Both the position numbers and the translations under genes were made by a program. From positions 1-64,000 of the forward strand of contig CAZIYJ010000009.1 in the NCBI GenBank assembly GCA_964543475.1: DNA of 64,000 bases, given 5' to 3'. The notes beneath the pieces were generated by a model that was not told the origin of the DNA, searched no databases, and saw only the letters and a program-made list of their open reading frames with translations. Shown here piece by piece: positions 17,840 to 25,232 of the stretch. This stretch comes from JAYSYM01 sp964543475 (GTDB lineage: Bacteria; Bdellovibrionota; Bdellovibrionia; Bdellovibrionales; JAMPXM01). Every line of letters begins with the position of its first letter. The stretch's first letter is position 1.

Positions 17840-18382
17840 ATGAGCTTAACCTTAGTGGCAACTTTCAACACAAAAGACGAGGCTAACCGAGCAGTCGACG
17901 CATTAGTCGAGACCGGATGGGACCGCAAAACAGTAAGTACGACCGTGAGGCGTGAAATTGGAGGGCCAGCTTCAAACTCAATCAGTTCGCTTGAAACTGA
18001 ATCATTTAAAGCAATAGGCCTTGTCGCTCTAATTGGAGCCGTGATCGGTGGCGCGATTGGATTAATGTTGGCGCTTGGAACTCTGGGTCTACGCATCGAA
18101 CAATTTAATGGAAGCGCGGCTTTAGGGTTAATTGCAGGTGCGATCGTGGGCCTTGCAGTCGGAACCTACTCGGGTGCAGTAGCGTCGGTTCGAAAGAGTC
18201 GTGAATTGAGCTTTAGCGATCTCTCACCTGACCTTTCGTCGAAAGAAAAAGTAATGGTGAGCATGATGGTTCCCGATGAATACCAGGAGACAGTCTCTCG
18301 ACTACTTCGAAAGCACGGCGCCTACGCAGTTCGCGAGTGGTCACTTTTAAGTAATGATACGCCCCGCGGCCTGCAGGTCTAA
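17840..18382 (+). CDS. YflT/general-stress-protein-17M-like membrane protein
   Basis: A 180-residue protein. Residues 1-50 resemble the YflT (GSP17M) domain, with VATFNTKDEANRAVDAL and a predicted beta-alpha-beta. Residues 60-130 hold two glycine-rich membrane helices (LVALIGAVIGGAIGLMLALG and LGLIAGAIVGLAVGTYSGAV), and a soluble C-terminal ferredoxin-like segment follows. This layout is common in stress-related 'heat induced' membrane proteins. The start at 17840 is chosen because GGGCGGG lies just upstream; a longer frame begins at 17771 without support. Role probable, not proven. Confidence 0.75.
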   Translation: MSLTLVATFNTKDEANRAVDALVETGWDRKTVSTTVRREIGGPASNSISSLETESFKAIGLVALIGAVIGGAIGLMLALGTLGLRIEQFNGSAALGLIAGAIVGLAVGTYSGAVASVRKSRELSFSDLSPDLSSKEKVMVSMMVPDEYQETVSRLLRKHGAYAVREWSLLSNDTPRGLQV

Positions 18383-18406
18383 CAACAAGGTGTTAGCCTT
18401 TGGTGA

Positions 18407-19318
18407 ATGAAAACCTATCAAACGATTGAGAATTTCTCGCCATCGGCGAAACTACTTCGCACACACTTCGAACAGACTTTTGCCGATCCCCATTCGGCAA
18501 AGTCTGATCGTTTTATTTGGGACTACTGGAATGTACCGGGCCAATACACAACTTTACGCACACCCGCTTACCATTTTTTTCCGAAAAAAATTTACGAGCA
18601 GTTTCACAATCAACTTGTTTGGTGGGGCCGAGAGAATCTTGGATGCCACGATATCTCACCACCCTGGCTAAGCTGCTACGTTGAGGGTTGCAAACAAGAA
18701 CTTCACGGTGACCTTCCACATGGGCCGTGGGCTTTTGTTTTTTCGCTTACACCTTGGAAATCTCGAAAGTTTCGCGGCGGCGAGACACTCCTTCTAAAAA
18801 ATGAAGTTCTCAGCTACTGGCAGAATTTCTCAAGCGGCGGCGGACTTGAACGCGAGCACCTCGTTGATGAAGTTCAGGCAAAATTTAATCGACTCACAGT
18901 TTTCGATCCGAGAATTCCTCACGGTGTGAACGAAGTTCGCGGAGTGAATGATGTCCTTGATGGAAGACTTGTCATACACGGCTGGTTCGTTCAGCCTCGC
19001 CCATTTATTCAAGGCCCACTTCGTACAAACGAACTTCAATCGGTGATCAACGGATTAACTGGTTCGCTTGTGAACGAGTTTGAGTCTAAAGGTGGCTTAA
19101 ACACCTCGGGCGTTTTAGCAGTGAGATTTAATGTCGAGAAAAGCGGCTCTGTGAGTCGCGTTCAAGTTTTATCGAACTCTCTTCGAGACTTAGATAGTCA
19201 CTCAAACGTGAGTAACTCCTTAACTAAATGGATTTCGAAAGAGCTTAAAGGCGTTAAGTTTAAAGCAAAGCCTAAGACTTCAAGTGTCACTCTTCCGCTT
19301 ATCTTCGAACCCTTGTAA
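18407..19318 (+). CDS. 2OG-Fe(II) oxygenase fused to AgmX/TonB-like C-terminal domain
   Basis: A 303-residue protein without a signal peptide. Residues 80-200 carry the double-stranded beta-helix ligand set of a 2-oxoglutarate-dependent Fe(II) oxygenase: H100xD102 in ELHGDLPHG, distal H172 in DPRIPHGVNEV, and R187 in GRLVIHGWF for 2OG. Residues 205-303 resemble the AgmX/PglI or TonB C-terminal domain (VLAVRFNVEKSGSVSRVQVLS ... VTLPLIFEP). The oxygenase may hydroxylate proteins or small molecules. The fusion is unusual because the C-terminal fold normally sits in envelope proteins. Next to the MsrBA gene, 11 nt apart. Confidence 0.78.
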   Translation: MKTYQTIENFSPSAKLLRTHFEQTFADPHSAKSDRFIWDYWNVPGQYTTLRTPAYHFFPKKIYEQFHNQLVWWGRENLGCHDISPPWLSCYVEGCKQELHGDLPHGPWAFVFSLTPWKSRKFRGGETLLLKNEVLSYWQNFSSGGGLEREHLVDEVQAKFNRLTVFDPRIPHGVNEVRGVNDVLDGRLVIHGWFVQPRPFIQGPLRTNELQSVINGLTGSLVNEFESKGGLNTSGVLAVRFNVEKSGSVSRVQVLSNSLRDLDSHSNVSNSLTKWISKELKGVKFKAKPKTSSVTLPLIFEPL

Positions 19319-19329
19319 ACTAGGTGCCT

Positions 19330-20403
19330 ATGATTAATTACCTTCGACTGTCGTTAATGATTATCTGCTTAGCCTTCTCTCACGCAAGCTTTGCAAAGGA
19401 ATTTAAAATGGAAAACTTCAAAAAGCCCTCTAAAGAAGAACTAAAGAAAAAGCTGACTCCCGAGCAATATGCCTGCACGCAAGAAGAAGGCACGGAACGT
19501 CCGTTTCAAAATAAGTATTGGGACAACAAAGAGCCGGGCATCTATGTCGATCTAATTTCTGGCGAACCTTTATTTAGTTCGACTGACAAGTATGATTCGG
19601 GAAGTGGATGGCCAAGTTTTACGAAGCCAATCGAAAAAAATAATGTCACGACAAAAACAGACAAGAAGATGTTCATCGAGCGAACTGAAGTTCGATCAAA
19701 GAATGCCGACTCGCACTTAGGTCACGTTTTTGATGACGGGCCGAAAGACAAAGGCGGTTTGCGTTTTTGCATTAACTCGGCCGCACTTCGATTTGTTCCG
19801 GTCGAACAAATGGAAAAAGAAGGCTACGGATCTTTCCTTCACCTATTTAAGAATGGATCAAGCGGTGCTGCGACTCCTCAAAACACGCGAAAGCCTGACG
19901 CGGTCACTACAAAGGTTACGCAAGAGACCGCGATTCTTGCTGGCGGATGCTTTTGGGGAATGGAAGATATTATCCGAAAAATTCCGGGCGTGATTGAGAC
20001 TGAAGTTGGTTACACAGGCGGCGCTATCAAAAACGCAACTTACAACTTAGTAAAAACCGGAGCGACGGGACATGCCGAAGCAGTTCGTGTTGTGTTTGAT
20101 CCAAACAAACTTAGCTACGATAAACTTTTAGAGTGGTTCTTTAGAATGCATGATCCGACAACTAAAGATCAGCAAGGTAACGACAAAGGCACTCAATATC
20201 GTTCTGCGATTTTCTACGCGAACGAAAAACAAAAAGAGGCTGCAGAAACCGCGATCGTAAAACTTGAGAAATCAGGCAAATGGAAAAAACCGATTGTTAC
20301 TCAGATCATCAAGGCGAGCGATTTTTATAAGGCTGAAGACGATCACCAGGATTATTTAGTTAAAAATCCTGGCGGCTACACTTGTCACTTCTTGCGGGAC
20401 TAA
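19330..20403 (+). CDS. msrBA: Exported bifunctional methionine sulfoxide reductase MsrB-MsrA
   Basis: A 357-residue exported fusion. It has a signal peptide (MINYLRLSLMIICLAFSHASFA). MsrB occupies about residues 30-165, with GSGWPSF, DSHLGHVFDDGP and the catalytic Cys in RFCINSAALRF. MsrA occupies about 195-357, with the catalytic GGCFWGMED, GYTGG, HAEAV and DQQGNDKGTQYRSAIF. The two domains reduce Met-R-SO and Met-S-SO respectively, here in the periplasm. The order MsrB then MsrA is the reverse of neisserial PilB. The zinc CxxC pairs of many MsrB proteins are absent. ATG at 19330 is chosen over GTG at 19324. Confidence 0.94.
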   Translation: MINYLRLSLMIICLAFSHASFAKEFKMENFKKPSKEELKKKLTPEQYACTQEEGTERPFQNKYWDNKEPGIYVDLISGEPLFSSTDKYDSGSGWPSFTKPIEKNNVTTKTDKKMFIERTEVRSKNADSHLGHVFDDGPKDKGGLRFCINSAALRFVPVEQMEKEGYGSFLHLFKNGSSGAATPQNTRKPDAVTTKVTQETAILAGGCFWGMEDIIRKIPGVIETEVGYTGGAIKNATYNLVKTGATGHAEAVRVVFDPNKLSYDKLLEWFFRMHDPTTKDQQGNDKGTQYRSAIFYANEKQKEAAETAIVKLEKSGKWKKPIVTQIIKASDFYKAEDDHQDYLVKNPGGYTCHFLRD

Positions 20404-20472
20404 ATTAGCAGGATGCTAATTCAGCGCTTCGCGCTGGCGCGGAATTTCGCGCGTCACTTCCGCAGTGGAAGT
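20404..20472. repeat. Cluster of small hairpins between msrBA and the ORF6N gene
   Basis: Several inverted repeats lie back to back: ATTAGCA/TGCTAAT (20404-20410, 20414-20420), CAGCGC/GCGCTG (20422-20427, 20431-20436), a GCGCG/CGCGC pair around GAATTT, and ACTTCC/GGAAGT near 20456-20472. The 15-bp core CGCGCTGGCGCGGAA at 20430-20444 also occurs at 21141. There is no T tract, so this looks more like a REP-type palindromic cluster than a simple terminator. Confidence 0.5.
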
Positions 20473-20482
20473 AGCAAAGTTC

Positions 20483-21007
20483 CTAGTCTCTTTCGTCTGA
20501 TTGTATTCCAATTTTTCTTCTCTTTACTTCCGGTGGACTCATCAGGCTTCGAATCGCCAAGAAAACATCTCGAAAGCTTGCGTCGTAGCGTTTCTCTAGT
20601 TCACTTAGCTTTCTTGCGAGCTCCTGATTCGTTAAAAGAAATTCTCTGAGTTTTACAAACGCTCTCATAATTTCGATATTTACCAACGCTGCCTTCTCGC
20701 TTCGCAGGACGCTAGAGAGCATGGCCACACCCTGTTCTGTGAAGACCTGCGGAAGATAGCGCCGACCACCCCGGGCCTTTCTTTCTTTTGAGATGCCAAT
20801 TTGGCATCTCAAAGATTTCTCCTCGATCTCATTGAGTTGAAACATAAAGTCCTCAGGAAACCGGATCTTATTTCGCTGTACCGCTCGGTTCAGCGCACCC
20901 GTCTCGACCCCGTAAAGTAGGGCGAGATTAGAATCGAGCATTACTCTCTGTCCGCGGATTAAGAAAATTCTGTGCTTGAAATTTGAACTGGAGACTTCAG
21001 CCGGCAT
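20483..21007 (-). CDS. ORF6N domain protein
   Basis: A 174-residue protein with an ORF6N domain (about residues 10-100): FLIRGQRVMLDSNLALLYGVETGALNRAVQRN, then RFPEDFMFQLN and YLPQVFTEQGVAMLSSVLRS. A helical C-terminus follows. ORF6N/KilA-N/Bro domains are DNA-binding modules common in phages and also widespread as isolated chromosomal genes. The ATG at 21007 has GAGGG upstream. No other phage genes are nearby. It lies between palindromic repeats, in a stretch that looks more accessory than its surroundings. Its role may be regulatory; the target is unknown. Confidence 0.85.
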   Translation of the reverse strand: MPAEVSSSNFKHRIFLIRGQRVMLDSNLALLYGVETGALNRAVQRNKIRFPEDFMFQLNEIEEKSLRCQIGISKERKARGGRRYLPQVFTEQGVAMLSSVLRSEKAALVNIEIMRAFVKLREFLLTNQELARKLSELEKRYDASFRDVFLAIRSLMSPPEVKRRKIGIQSDERD

Positions 21008-21120
21008 CTTTTTCCCTCGGCAGAAAGCTCATTCAAAATTCAGACCGTGACAACCGCTTGCGAGCAAAGCTCTTATTCCTCGGTAGTTCCGAATCGCGGA
21101 GCGGGTCCCTGGGTGAGAAA

Positions 21121-21158
21121 CTGATAATCTAGCTTATTTCCGCGCTGGCGCGGAAACT
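21121..21158. repeat. 38-bp direct repeat, copy 1, with perfect palindrome
   Basis: This stretch aligns to 22311-22348 with about four mismatches. It contains a perfect 20-bp palindrome at 21137-21156: arms TTTCCGCGC and GCGCGGAAA around TG. It lies just past the stop of the secreted protein gene at 21167, where it could also act as a hairpin in that transcript. Confidence 0.7.
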
Positions 21159-21166
21159 ATCGAAAA

Positions 21167-22303
21167 TTAATTTACTAAAACTCTCGCAGAGTTCTGAGAT
21201 GATTGAAAGATCGTCCGATCATCAAAAAAATTAGTCTGATCAAAAAGTTTTCGGTCAGTTTCAGGCGTTTCAAACTCATAAAGAATGTCTAGAGATTTTG
21301 GATTCGTAAAAATAATTTTTCCGTAAGATGAATCCATGATAATTCCGTCGGGCGTAAAGCTGTGTCGAACGCCAGGTAGCTGAGTTAATGTTTTACAAGT
21401 GTCATACCAGCCAGGCGATACATCCGGATTCATCTCGCAAAGGTATCTTCTTTTGAAGCCTCCACCGTAAGTGTAACCGTCGTCTTGCAAGATCAAATAA
21501 TTCTTGTAAGCACTAACAACAGAGAGCATCTCTCCGTTGCCGAAAAAAATTGATTTTCCTGAAATAACCATTTGTTTCAAGCAATCGACTTTCACCTCTT
21601 GCCCATCAATGCTCATGCCATCGCAAGGGGCAAAGCCGTTACCAGAGAAAGAATTTTCGTCGATCCAATCAAAGCTCCAGTTCCAACTTCTGATTTTATG
21701 CGAAGCTTTAAGATTGTAATCCAAATCAAAAATATACATGTCAGTAAACAATGGGTCTTTATTCGCTTGGCCAGTAAGAATGAGATTACCGTTTGGTTGA
21801 AATTTAGCCGAGTAGCTAGAGTAAGTAGAACAAAGTTCAGTATTTGGATTTAAGGTAAGAATGGTCTTATTTTTAAGATCGATAAGCTGATTCTGCGCTA
21901 TCAAATATTCGGAAGAGTCATGCCATGAGATCTCAGTTTCAACTATTGGCATTCCGGCATAAGGTTTATTTACATAACACTTAATTTCGTCCTGCCTAGA
22001 ATCACTGTATTGAGCAGTGTCGAACTCACCCAAGAATTCGGGAAGCAAAAATTCTTGCTCGATTTTCATAGTCGCAGTATCAACAACCAAAAGTCGGCCT
22101 TTAACCATTTTCCAAGTTGAAGGCGTCGTATAAACTAAGAAAGCAGTTTTCTTCTTATCCGGAGAAAGGCTCGCTCGCATGAAAACTTCATCATCACGAA
22201 GCCAGCTTTGTGAGCCCGTAACATTGGTATCTAATTTCCAGTCGGCAAATGACTGTAAGCTAACCAAACTTATTAATGCTGCTAATAAAAATTTTGCGTT
22301 CAT
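21167..22303 (-). CDS. Secreted hypothetical protein, beta-propeller-like
   Basis: A 378-residue protein with a signal peptide (MNAKFLLAALISLVSLQSFA). The mature part is beta-rich, with several short segments of the kind FTPDGIIMDSS, AKFQPNGNLILTG and SLSPDKKKTAFL, as in TolB/WD-like propeller proteins that report ordered 'value plus display' blades. Seven cysteines are present. The start at 22303 has AGGA 6 nt upstream; an open extension to 22519 would run through the neighbouring gene and is not credible. The gene is bracketed by two copies of a 38-bp repeat. Function unknown. Confidence 0.78.
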   Translation of the reverse strand: MNAKFLLAALISLVSLQSFADWKLDTNVTGSQSWLRDDEVFMRASLSPDKKKTAFLVYTTPSTWKMVKGRLLVVDTATMKIEQEFLLPEFLGEFDTAQYSDSRQDEIKCYVNKPYAGMPIVETEISWHDSSEYLIAQNQLIDLKNKTILTLNPNTELCSTYSSYSAKFQPNGNLILTGQANKDPLFTDMYIFDLDYNLKASHKIRSWNWSFDWIDENSFSGNGFAPCDGMSIDGQEVKVDCLKQMVISGKSIFFGNGEMLSVVSAYKNYLILQDDGYTYGGGFKRRYLCEMNPDVSPGWYDTCKTLTQLPGVRHSFTPDGIIMDSSYGKIIFTNPKSLDILYEFETPETDRKLFDQTNFFDDRTIFQSSQNSARVLVN

Positions 22304-22310
22304 TGGATTC

Positions 22311-22348
22311 CTAATAATCTGGATTATTTCCGCGCTAGCGCGGAAACT
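22311..22348. repeat. 38-bp direct repeat, copy 2, with perfect palindrome
   Basis: This is the second copy of the 21121-21158 repeat. It carries the palindrome TTTCCGCGC-TA-GCGCGGAAA at 22327-22346 and ends 8 to 45 nt upstream of the ATG at 22303 on the minus strand. The central 25 bp (22324-22348 versus 21134-21158) differ by a single base. Confidence 0.7.
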
Positions 22349-22373
22349 TGCCACGCCTGGCCGGCCGGCCGAT

Positions 22374-22640
22374 CTATTTCTTATAAATCTTAATCTGCTT
22401 TGTCTGCTCTTCAGTGAAAGCCATCGTGAGCTTTGCGCCCGTTTCAACTTTGCCATTCTTAATCTGTGATTTTGGAATGAACTTTGTTGGAACGTCGGCT
22501 TGTTGCTCGCCAAGATCAAGCGTCACGATTTTTTCGTTTGCTGAAGTGACTTTGCCACTTAATACAAACGGACCTGCCTCGAGAGCGAGAGCTGGAAGAG
22601 AGAAACCAAATGCAGCAATTAGAGCGATTAAGTTTTTCAT
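22374..22640 (-). CDS. Small secreted hypothetical protein
   Basis: An 88-residue protein with a signal peptide (MKNLIALIAAFGFSLPALA). The mature ~68 residues look like a small beta-barrel: GKVTSANEKIVTLDL, then IPKSQIKNGKVETGAKLTMAF, similar in style to DUF5666 or OB-like periplasmic domains, without certainty. Its ATG overlaps the stop of the upstream Cys-rich gene in an ATGA junction, so the pair is translationally coupled. Function unknown. Confidence 0.8.
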   Translation of the reverse strand: MKNLIALIAAFGFSLPALALEAGPFVLSGKVTSANEKIVTLDLGEQQADVPTKFIPKSQIKNGKVETGAKLTMAFTEEQTKQIKIYKK

Positions 22641-23308
22641 CGTACCGTCCCGTTTGATTGCGTGCCCTCGCCTCGGCGATTAAGGCGCTCGCGCACCAAT
22701 TCAGGTTCAAGAGCCGCGCGGCAACTTGTTACAAGCGGATCACTTTCATCTTTCATGCAAGTGATCGGTGAAGTAGATGAGTCGGCGACTCGGCAGAACA
22801 ACATCGGAGTTTGGTTACGTCCATCGATTTGGCAGCTCGCTCGGCGATAAACAAATTCCTGCGCACGACAATCGTCAGAAATGTTATCTAAAGTGCTAAG
22901 GTCTGAAACATAAATGTCATTAGCAGGTAAGAATGAGTCAGTTGCCCAAGCACAAGTTGGACTTTTAACTACGGCACGAGTTTTCTTCGAACCCGCTTTC
23001 AAACGCTCAGAGAATGCGCGAGTCTTCTTAAAACAATCTTTCGTATCTCCAGAATCATCGTCTAAGCATTCGTTTGCATCGATCGACTTATCGAGTTGGC
23101 AATAGCCGGTGACTGCATAAGCCGAACACTGAACCATTGCTCGTGCATACTGCTTACCATCGCAAGTCTCGATGGTCTTAGCTTCAAGATATCGACACTC
23201 TTGATTCTTCCACGGCTTTAGCTTTTGTTTTTTATCTTTTGCCGATGCCTGAAATGAAAATCCAATTACAAGCAGGGCAACCGTTAGCATTTTGAACAAT
23301 GCGTTCAT
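22637..23308 (-). CDS. Cys-rich secreted hypothetical protein
   Basis: A 223-residue protein with a signal peptide (MNALFKMLTVALLVIGFSFQASA) and 13 cysteines in the mature chain, suggesting several disulfides. Motif-like repeats include QECRYLEAKTIETCDGKQ, GYCQL, NECLDD, PTCAWA, SQIDG-like and CRVAD. No family is recognised. The ATG at 23308 has GGAGG 7 nt upstream; an in-frame codon at 23371 is less likely. It is the first gene of a two-gene operon with the 88-residue secreted protein. Confidence 0.8.
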   Translation of the reverse strand: MNALFKMLTVALLVIGFSFQASAKDKKQKLKPWKNQECRYLEAKTIETCDGKQYARAMVQCSAYAVTGYCQLDKSIDANECLDDDSGDTKDCFKKTRAFSERLKAGSKKTRAVVKSPTCAWATDSFLPANDIYVSDLSTLDNISDDCRAQEFVYRRASCQIDGRNQTPMLFCRVADSSTSPITCMKDESDPLVTSCRAALEPELVRERLNRRGEGTQSNGTVR

Positions 23309-23330
23309 CAAAAATCCTCCGCGCGACGTT

Positions 23331-23813
23331 TTAAACTTTTTCAGAAGTAATTTTATCGTGAGCCCATTCAAAAATAGGCTTCACTCTTGGACTCACAAGT
23401 TCACGAGCCTCTTCATAATCAAACCAAGCAAACTCGTGATGTTCAAGTCGCCCAGTAAAAGGATTTGGTCGAAGTTCGACTTCTCCCTCTTTTAATTCAG
23501 CGATGTAATAGCGCGCGGTTTTGCCGCGAGCATATTTTGGAGTTTCGCGAAAATCTTTTCCCCATTTAAATTTTGGATTTCGAAGTGCAGTTTCTTCTTC
23601 GAGCTCACGAATCGCACCAATCAGCGGGTCTTCGTTACGAAGTACGACACCTTTTGGAAAATCCCAATAGCTATAAACTCTGAGTAAAAGGTATTGAACG
23701 CGACCTTCGGTAAATCGAACAGGTATGATACCCGAAGAAAGTACATCGCGATGAACGCGAGTAGGTCGAGAAGGCGTGACCGGAGTTTCAGAATTCGCTT
23801 CAGAATCTCGCAA
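23331..23813 (-). CDS. Nudix hydrolase
   Basis: A 160-residue hydrolase with a Nudix box from about residue 55 to 77: G-x5-E-x7-REL-x-EE, read from GVVLRNEDPLIGAIRELEEET. The final residue pattern is TAL rather than the usual GU/GL. The preceding SYWDFPKGV and the length resemble bis(5'-nucleosyl)-tetraphosphatase-type Nudix enzymes. The start is TTG at 23813, with a strong GAGAGGAGGG region 7 nt upstream; no ATG is available. It likely cleaves a nucleoside-diphosphate-linked substrate; which one is unknown. Confidence 0.87.
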   Translation of the reverse strand: MRDSEANSETPVTPSRPTRVHRDVLSSGIIPVRFTEGRVQYLLLRVYSYWDFPKGVVLRNEDPLIGAIRELEEETALRNPKFKWGKDFRETPKYARGKTARYYIAELKEGEVELRPNPFTGRLEHHEFAWFDYEEARELVSPRVKPIFEWAHDKITSEKV

Positions 23814-23870
23814 TTTACACCCTCCTCTCCCAACATCTTCATAGACTAAATGAAAAGACGCAATAGCTGG

Positions 23871-24548
23871 TTAAGACCGGTAGATCGAAAAGTTCTGAAA
23901 ATGCTCCGGCGTCACCACTTGCGAGAGCCACGGAGCTCCGTGATCTATTGCGTCGCGCGACGAGCGTCCCCTAGCTACGACAATGATCGACCGCCTTTTG
24001 GCTAATTGCTGAAGGCGAATAAGTAGCCGATCAATCGCAGCGCGATGGCTGAAGTCATAAATGAAATAGGTTTCTGCCTCTGGGAGAACGAACTCAGGAC
24101 TATCTATATTGGCGCACAACAACTGAGCAGACGTACAATTCTGCTCTCGCAGGCACCGCGCCCCCTCGAATACTCGCTCCGGCACCAGCTCGTAACCAAT
24201 AAATTTAACTCCCGGGTGGTGAGCCCCCACGACAAACCCCATTCGACCATAACCAGCTCCGAAGTCGATGACCGTACTACCTGGCGCCAACTGAAGCTTC
24301 TCGAGAATTTGTCGAAACTCGATATAGGGAGTTAGAAGAGCTTCGGGAGGAAGACCGATCCAAAGATTTTGATCAGAATTTTTATGCTGGAGAGAAGCTT
24401 CGATATTCGAAATGTCTAATCCCAACCAGCGATCGACCGCGGTTGCGTGAATTTGTGCCTCACGATAAGTGCAGTCAGTCATACTCAACAGCGGATAAGG
24501 ATCATCCTGGTTGAATACAGAAATTTGATTTGCGTTTTGGTCGGACAT
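23871..24548 (-). CDS. Class I SAM-dependent methyltransferase-like protein
   Basis: A 225-residue protein with motif I VIDFGAGYGRMGFVVG and motif II FIGYELVPERVFEG, a Rossmann methyltransferase layout similar to DOT1-like or general methyltransferase folds. Motif IV is YFIYDFSHR, without an NPPY-type signature, so the substrate is unclear. The ATG at 24548 is preferred over GTG at 24551. It is divergent from another methyltransferase gene at 24578, with 29 bp between them. Confidence 0.8.
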   Translation of the reverse strand: MSDQNANQISVFNQDDPYPLLSMTDCTYREAQIHATAVDRWLGLDISNIEASLQHKNSDQNLWIGLPPEALLTPYIEFRQILEKLQLAPGSTVIDFGAGYGRMGFVVGAHHPGVKFIGYELVPERVFEGARCLREQNCTSAQLLCANIDSPEFVLPEAETYFIYDFSHRAAIDRLLIRLQQLAKRRSIIVVARGRSSRDAIDHGAPWLSQVVTPEHFQNFSIYRS

Positions 24549-24577
24549 CACATGTTTTTAGCTAAAGAGGAGTGCCA

Positions 24578-25153
24578 ATGCAAAATGAAGTCATCGAATT
24601 CGTAAAAGCCGCCATTAAAAATCCTCGCGACGTCTCAACGGTGTTTCCGACTTCAAGATGGCTCGCTCAGCGCCTCTTAGACGAAGTGCCGATCGGCCCA
24701 AATTCTTTTATCGTTGAAGTCGGAGCCGGCACCGGCGCCATCACTCAACATCTACTTCGAAGATTAAGTAAGCCAGGCGAACAATATCTTGGTGTCGAAC
24801 TTAATCAGCAGATGGTGAGTTATCTTAAAACCTACTTCCCAAACTTGAAATTTGAAGAAGGTCCGGCTCAGAATTTAGCGGTTTGGCTGAAAGATAAAAA
24901 AGCTGATGGAGTCGTCTCAAGCTTACCCTGGACAATCTTCAGCGAAACTCTTCAGACCGAAACTCTCGAAGCCATTTACGATTCGCTAAAGCCTGGCGGA
25001 GTGTTTGCAACTTACATGTGCTTGAACTCAGCTTGGTATCCGCAAGCAAAACGTTTTAAAGAAAAAGTTCACACAATGTTTAAAACAGTCGATAAAACTC
25101 CGGTCGAGTGGAGAAATATTCCACCAGCTTTTGTGTTCCGCTGTACCAAATAG
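24578..25153 (+). CDS. PmtA-like / OlsG-like phospholipid N-methyltransferase
   Basis: A 191-residue Class I methyltransferase. SAM motif I is IVEVGAGTGAITQHL; then come LGVELNQQMV, VVSSLPWTIFSETLQTETLEAIYDSLKPGG and the C-terminal RNIPPAFVFRC. SLPW, followed by the Q-x-x-x-L and LKPGGVF pattern, is typical of the short PmtA/OlsG group that methylates phosphatidylethanolamine or ornithine lipids. The opening IKNPRDVSTVFPTSRWLA also fits. GTG at 24572 is possible, but ATG at 24578 has AGAGGAG at better spacing. The exact lipid substrate is not decided. Confidence 0.78.
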   Translation: MQNEVIEFVKAAIKNPRDVSTVFPTSRWLAQRLLDEVPIGPNSFIVEVGAGTGAITQHLLRRLSKPGEQYLGVELNQQMVSYLKTYFPNLKFEEGPAQNLAVWLKDKKADGVVSSLPWTIFSETLQTETLEAIYDSLKPGGVFATYMCLNSAWYPQAKRFKEKVHTMFKTVDKTPVEWRNIPPAFVFRCTK

Positions 25154-25232
25154 TCTCAATGGACGAATTGTCTCTATAACTCCATTTGTCCCTGCTGACT
25201 CTCTCACTTAAAAATTAAGTCGGAGGTTGGTC

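Noticed and set aside
20483..21007. ORF6N gene as part of a prophage
   Set aside because: No integrase, capsid, terminase or lysis gene is nearby; isolated ORF6N genes are common in chromosomes.
20430..22346. Palindromic repeats as a CRISPR array
   Set aside because: Only three copies, spaced 0.7 and 1.2 kb apart with genes between them, and no cas gene.
22304..22519. N-terminal extension of the secreted protein gene (72 extra residues)
   Set aside because: It runs through the coding DNA of the 88-residue secreted protein on the same strand and crosses the repeat; the ATG at 22303 with a signal peptide and ribosome-binding site is far better.
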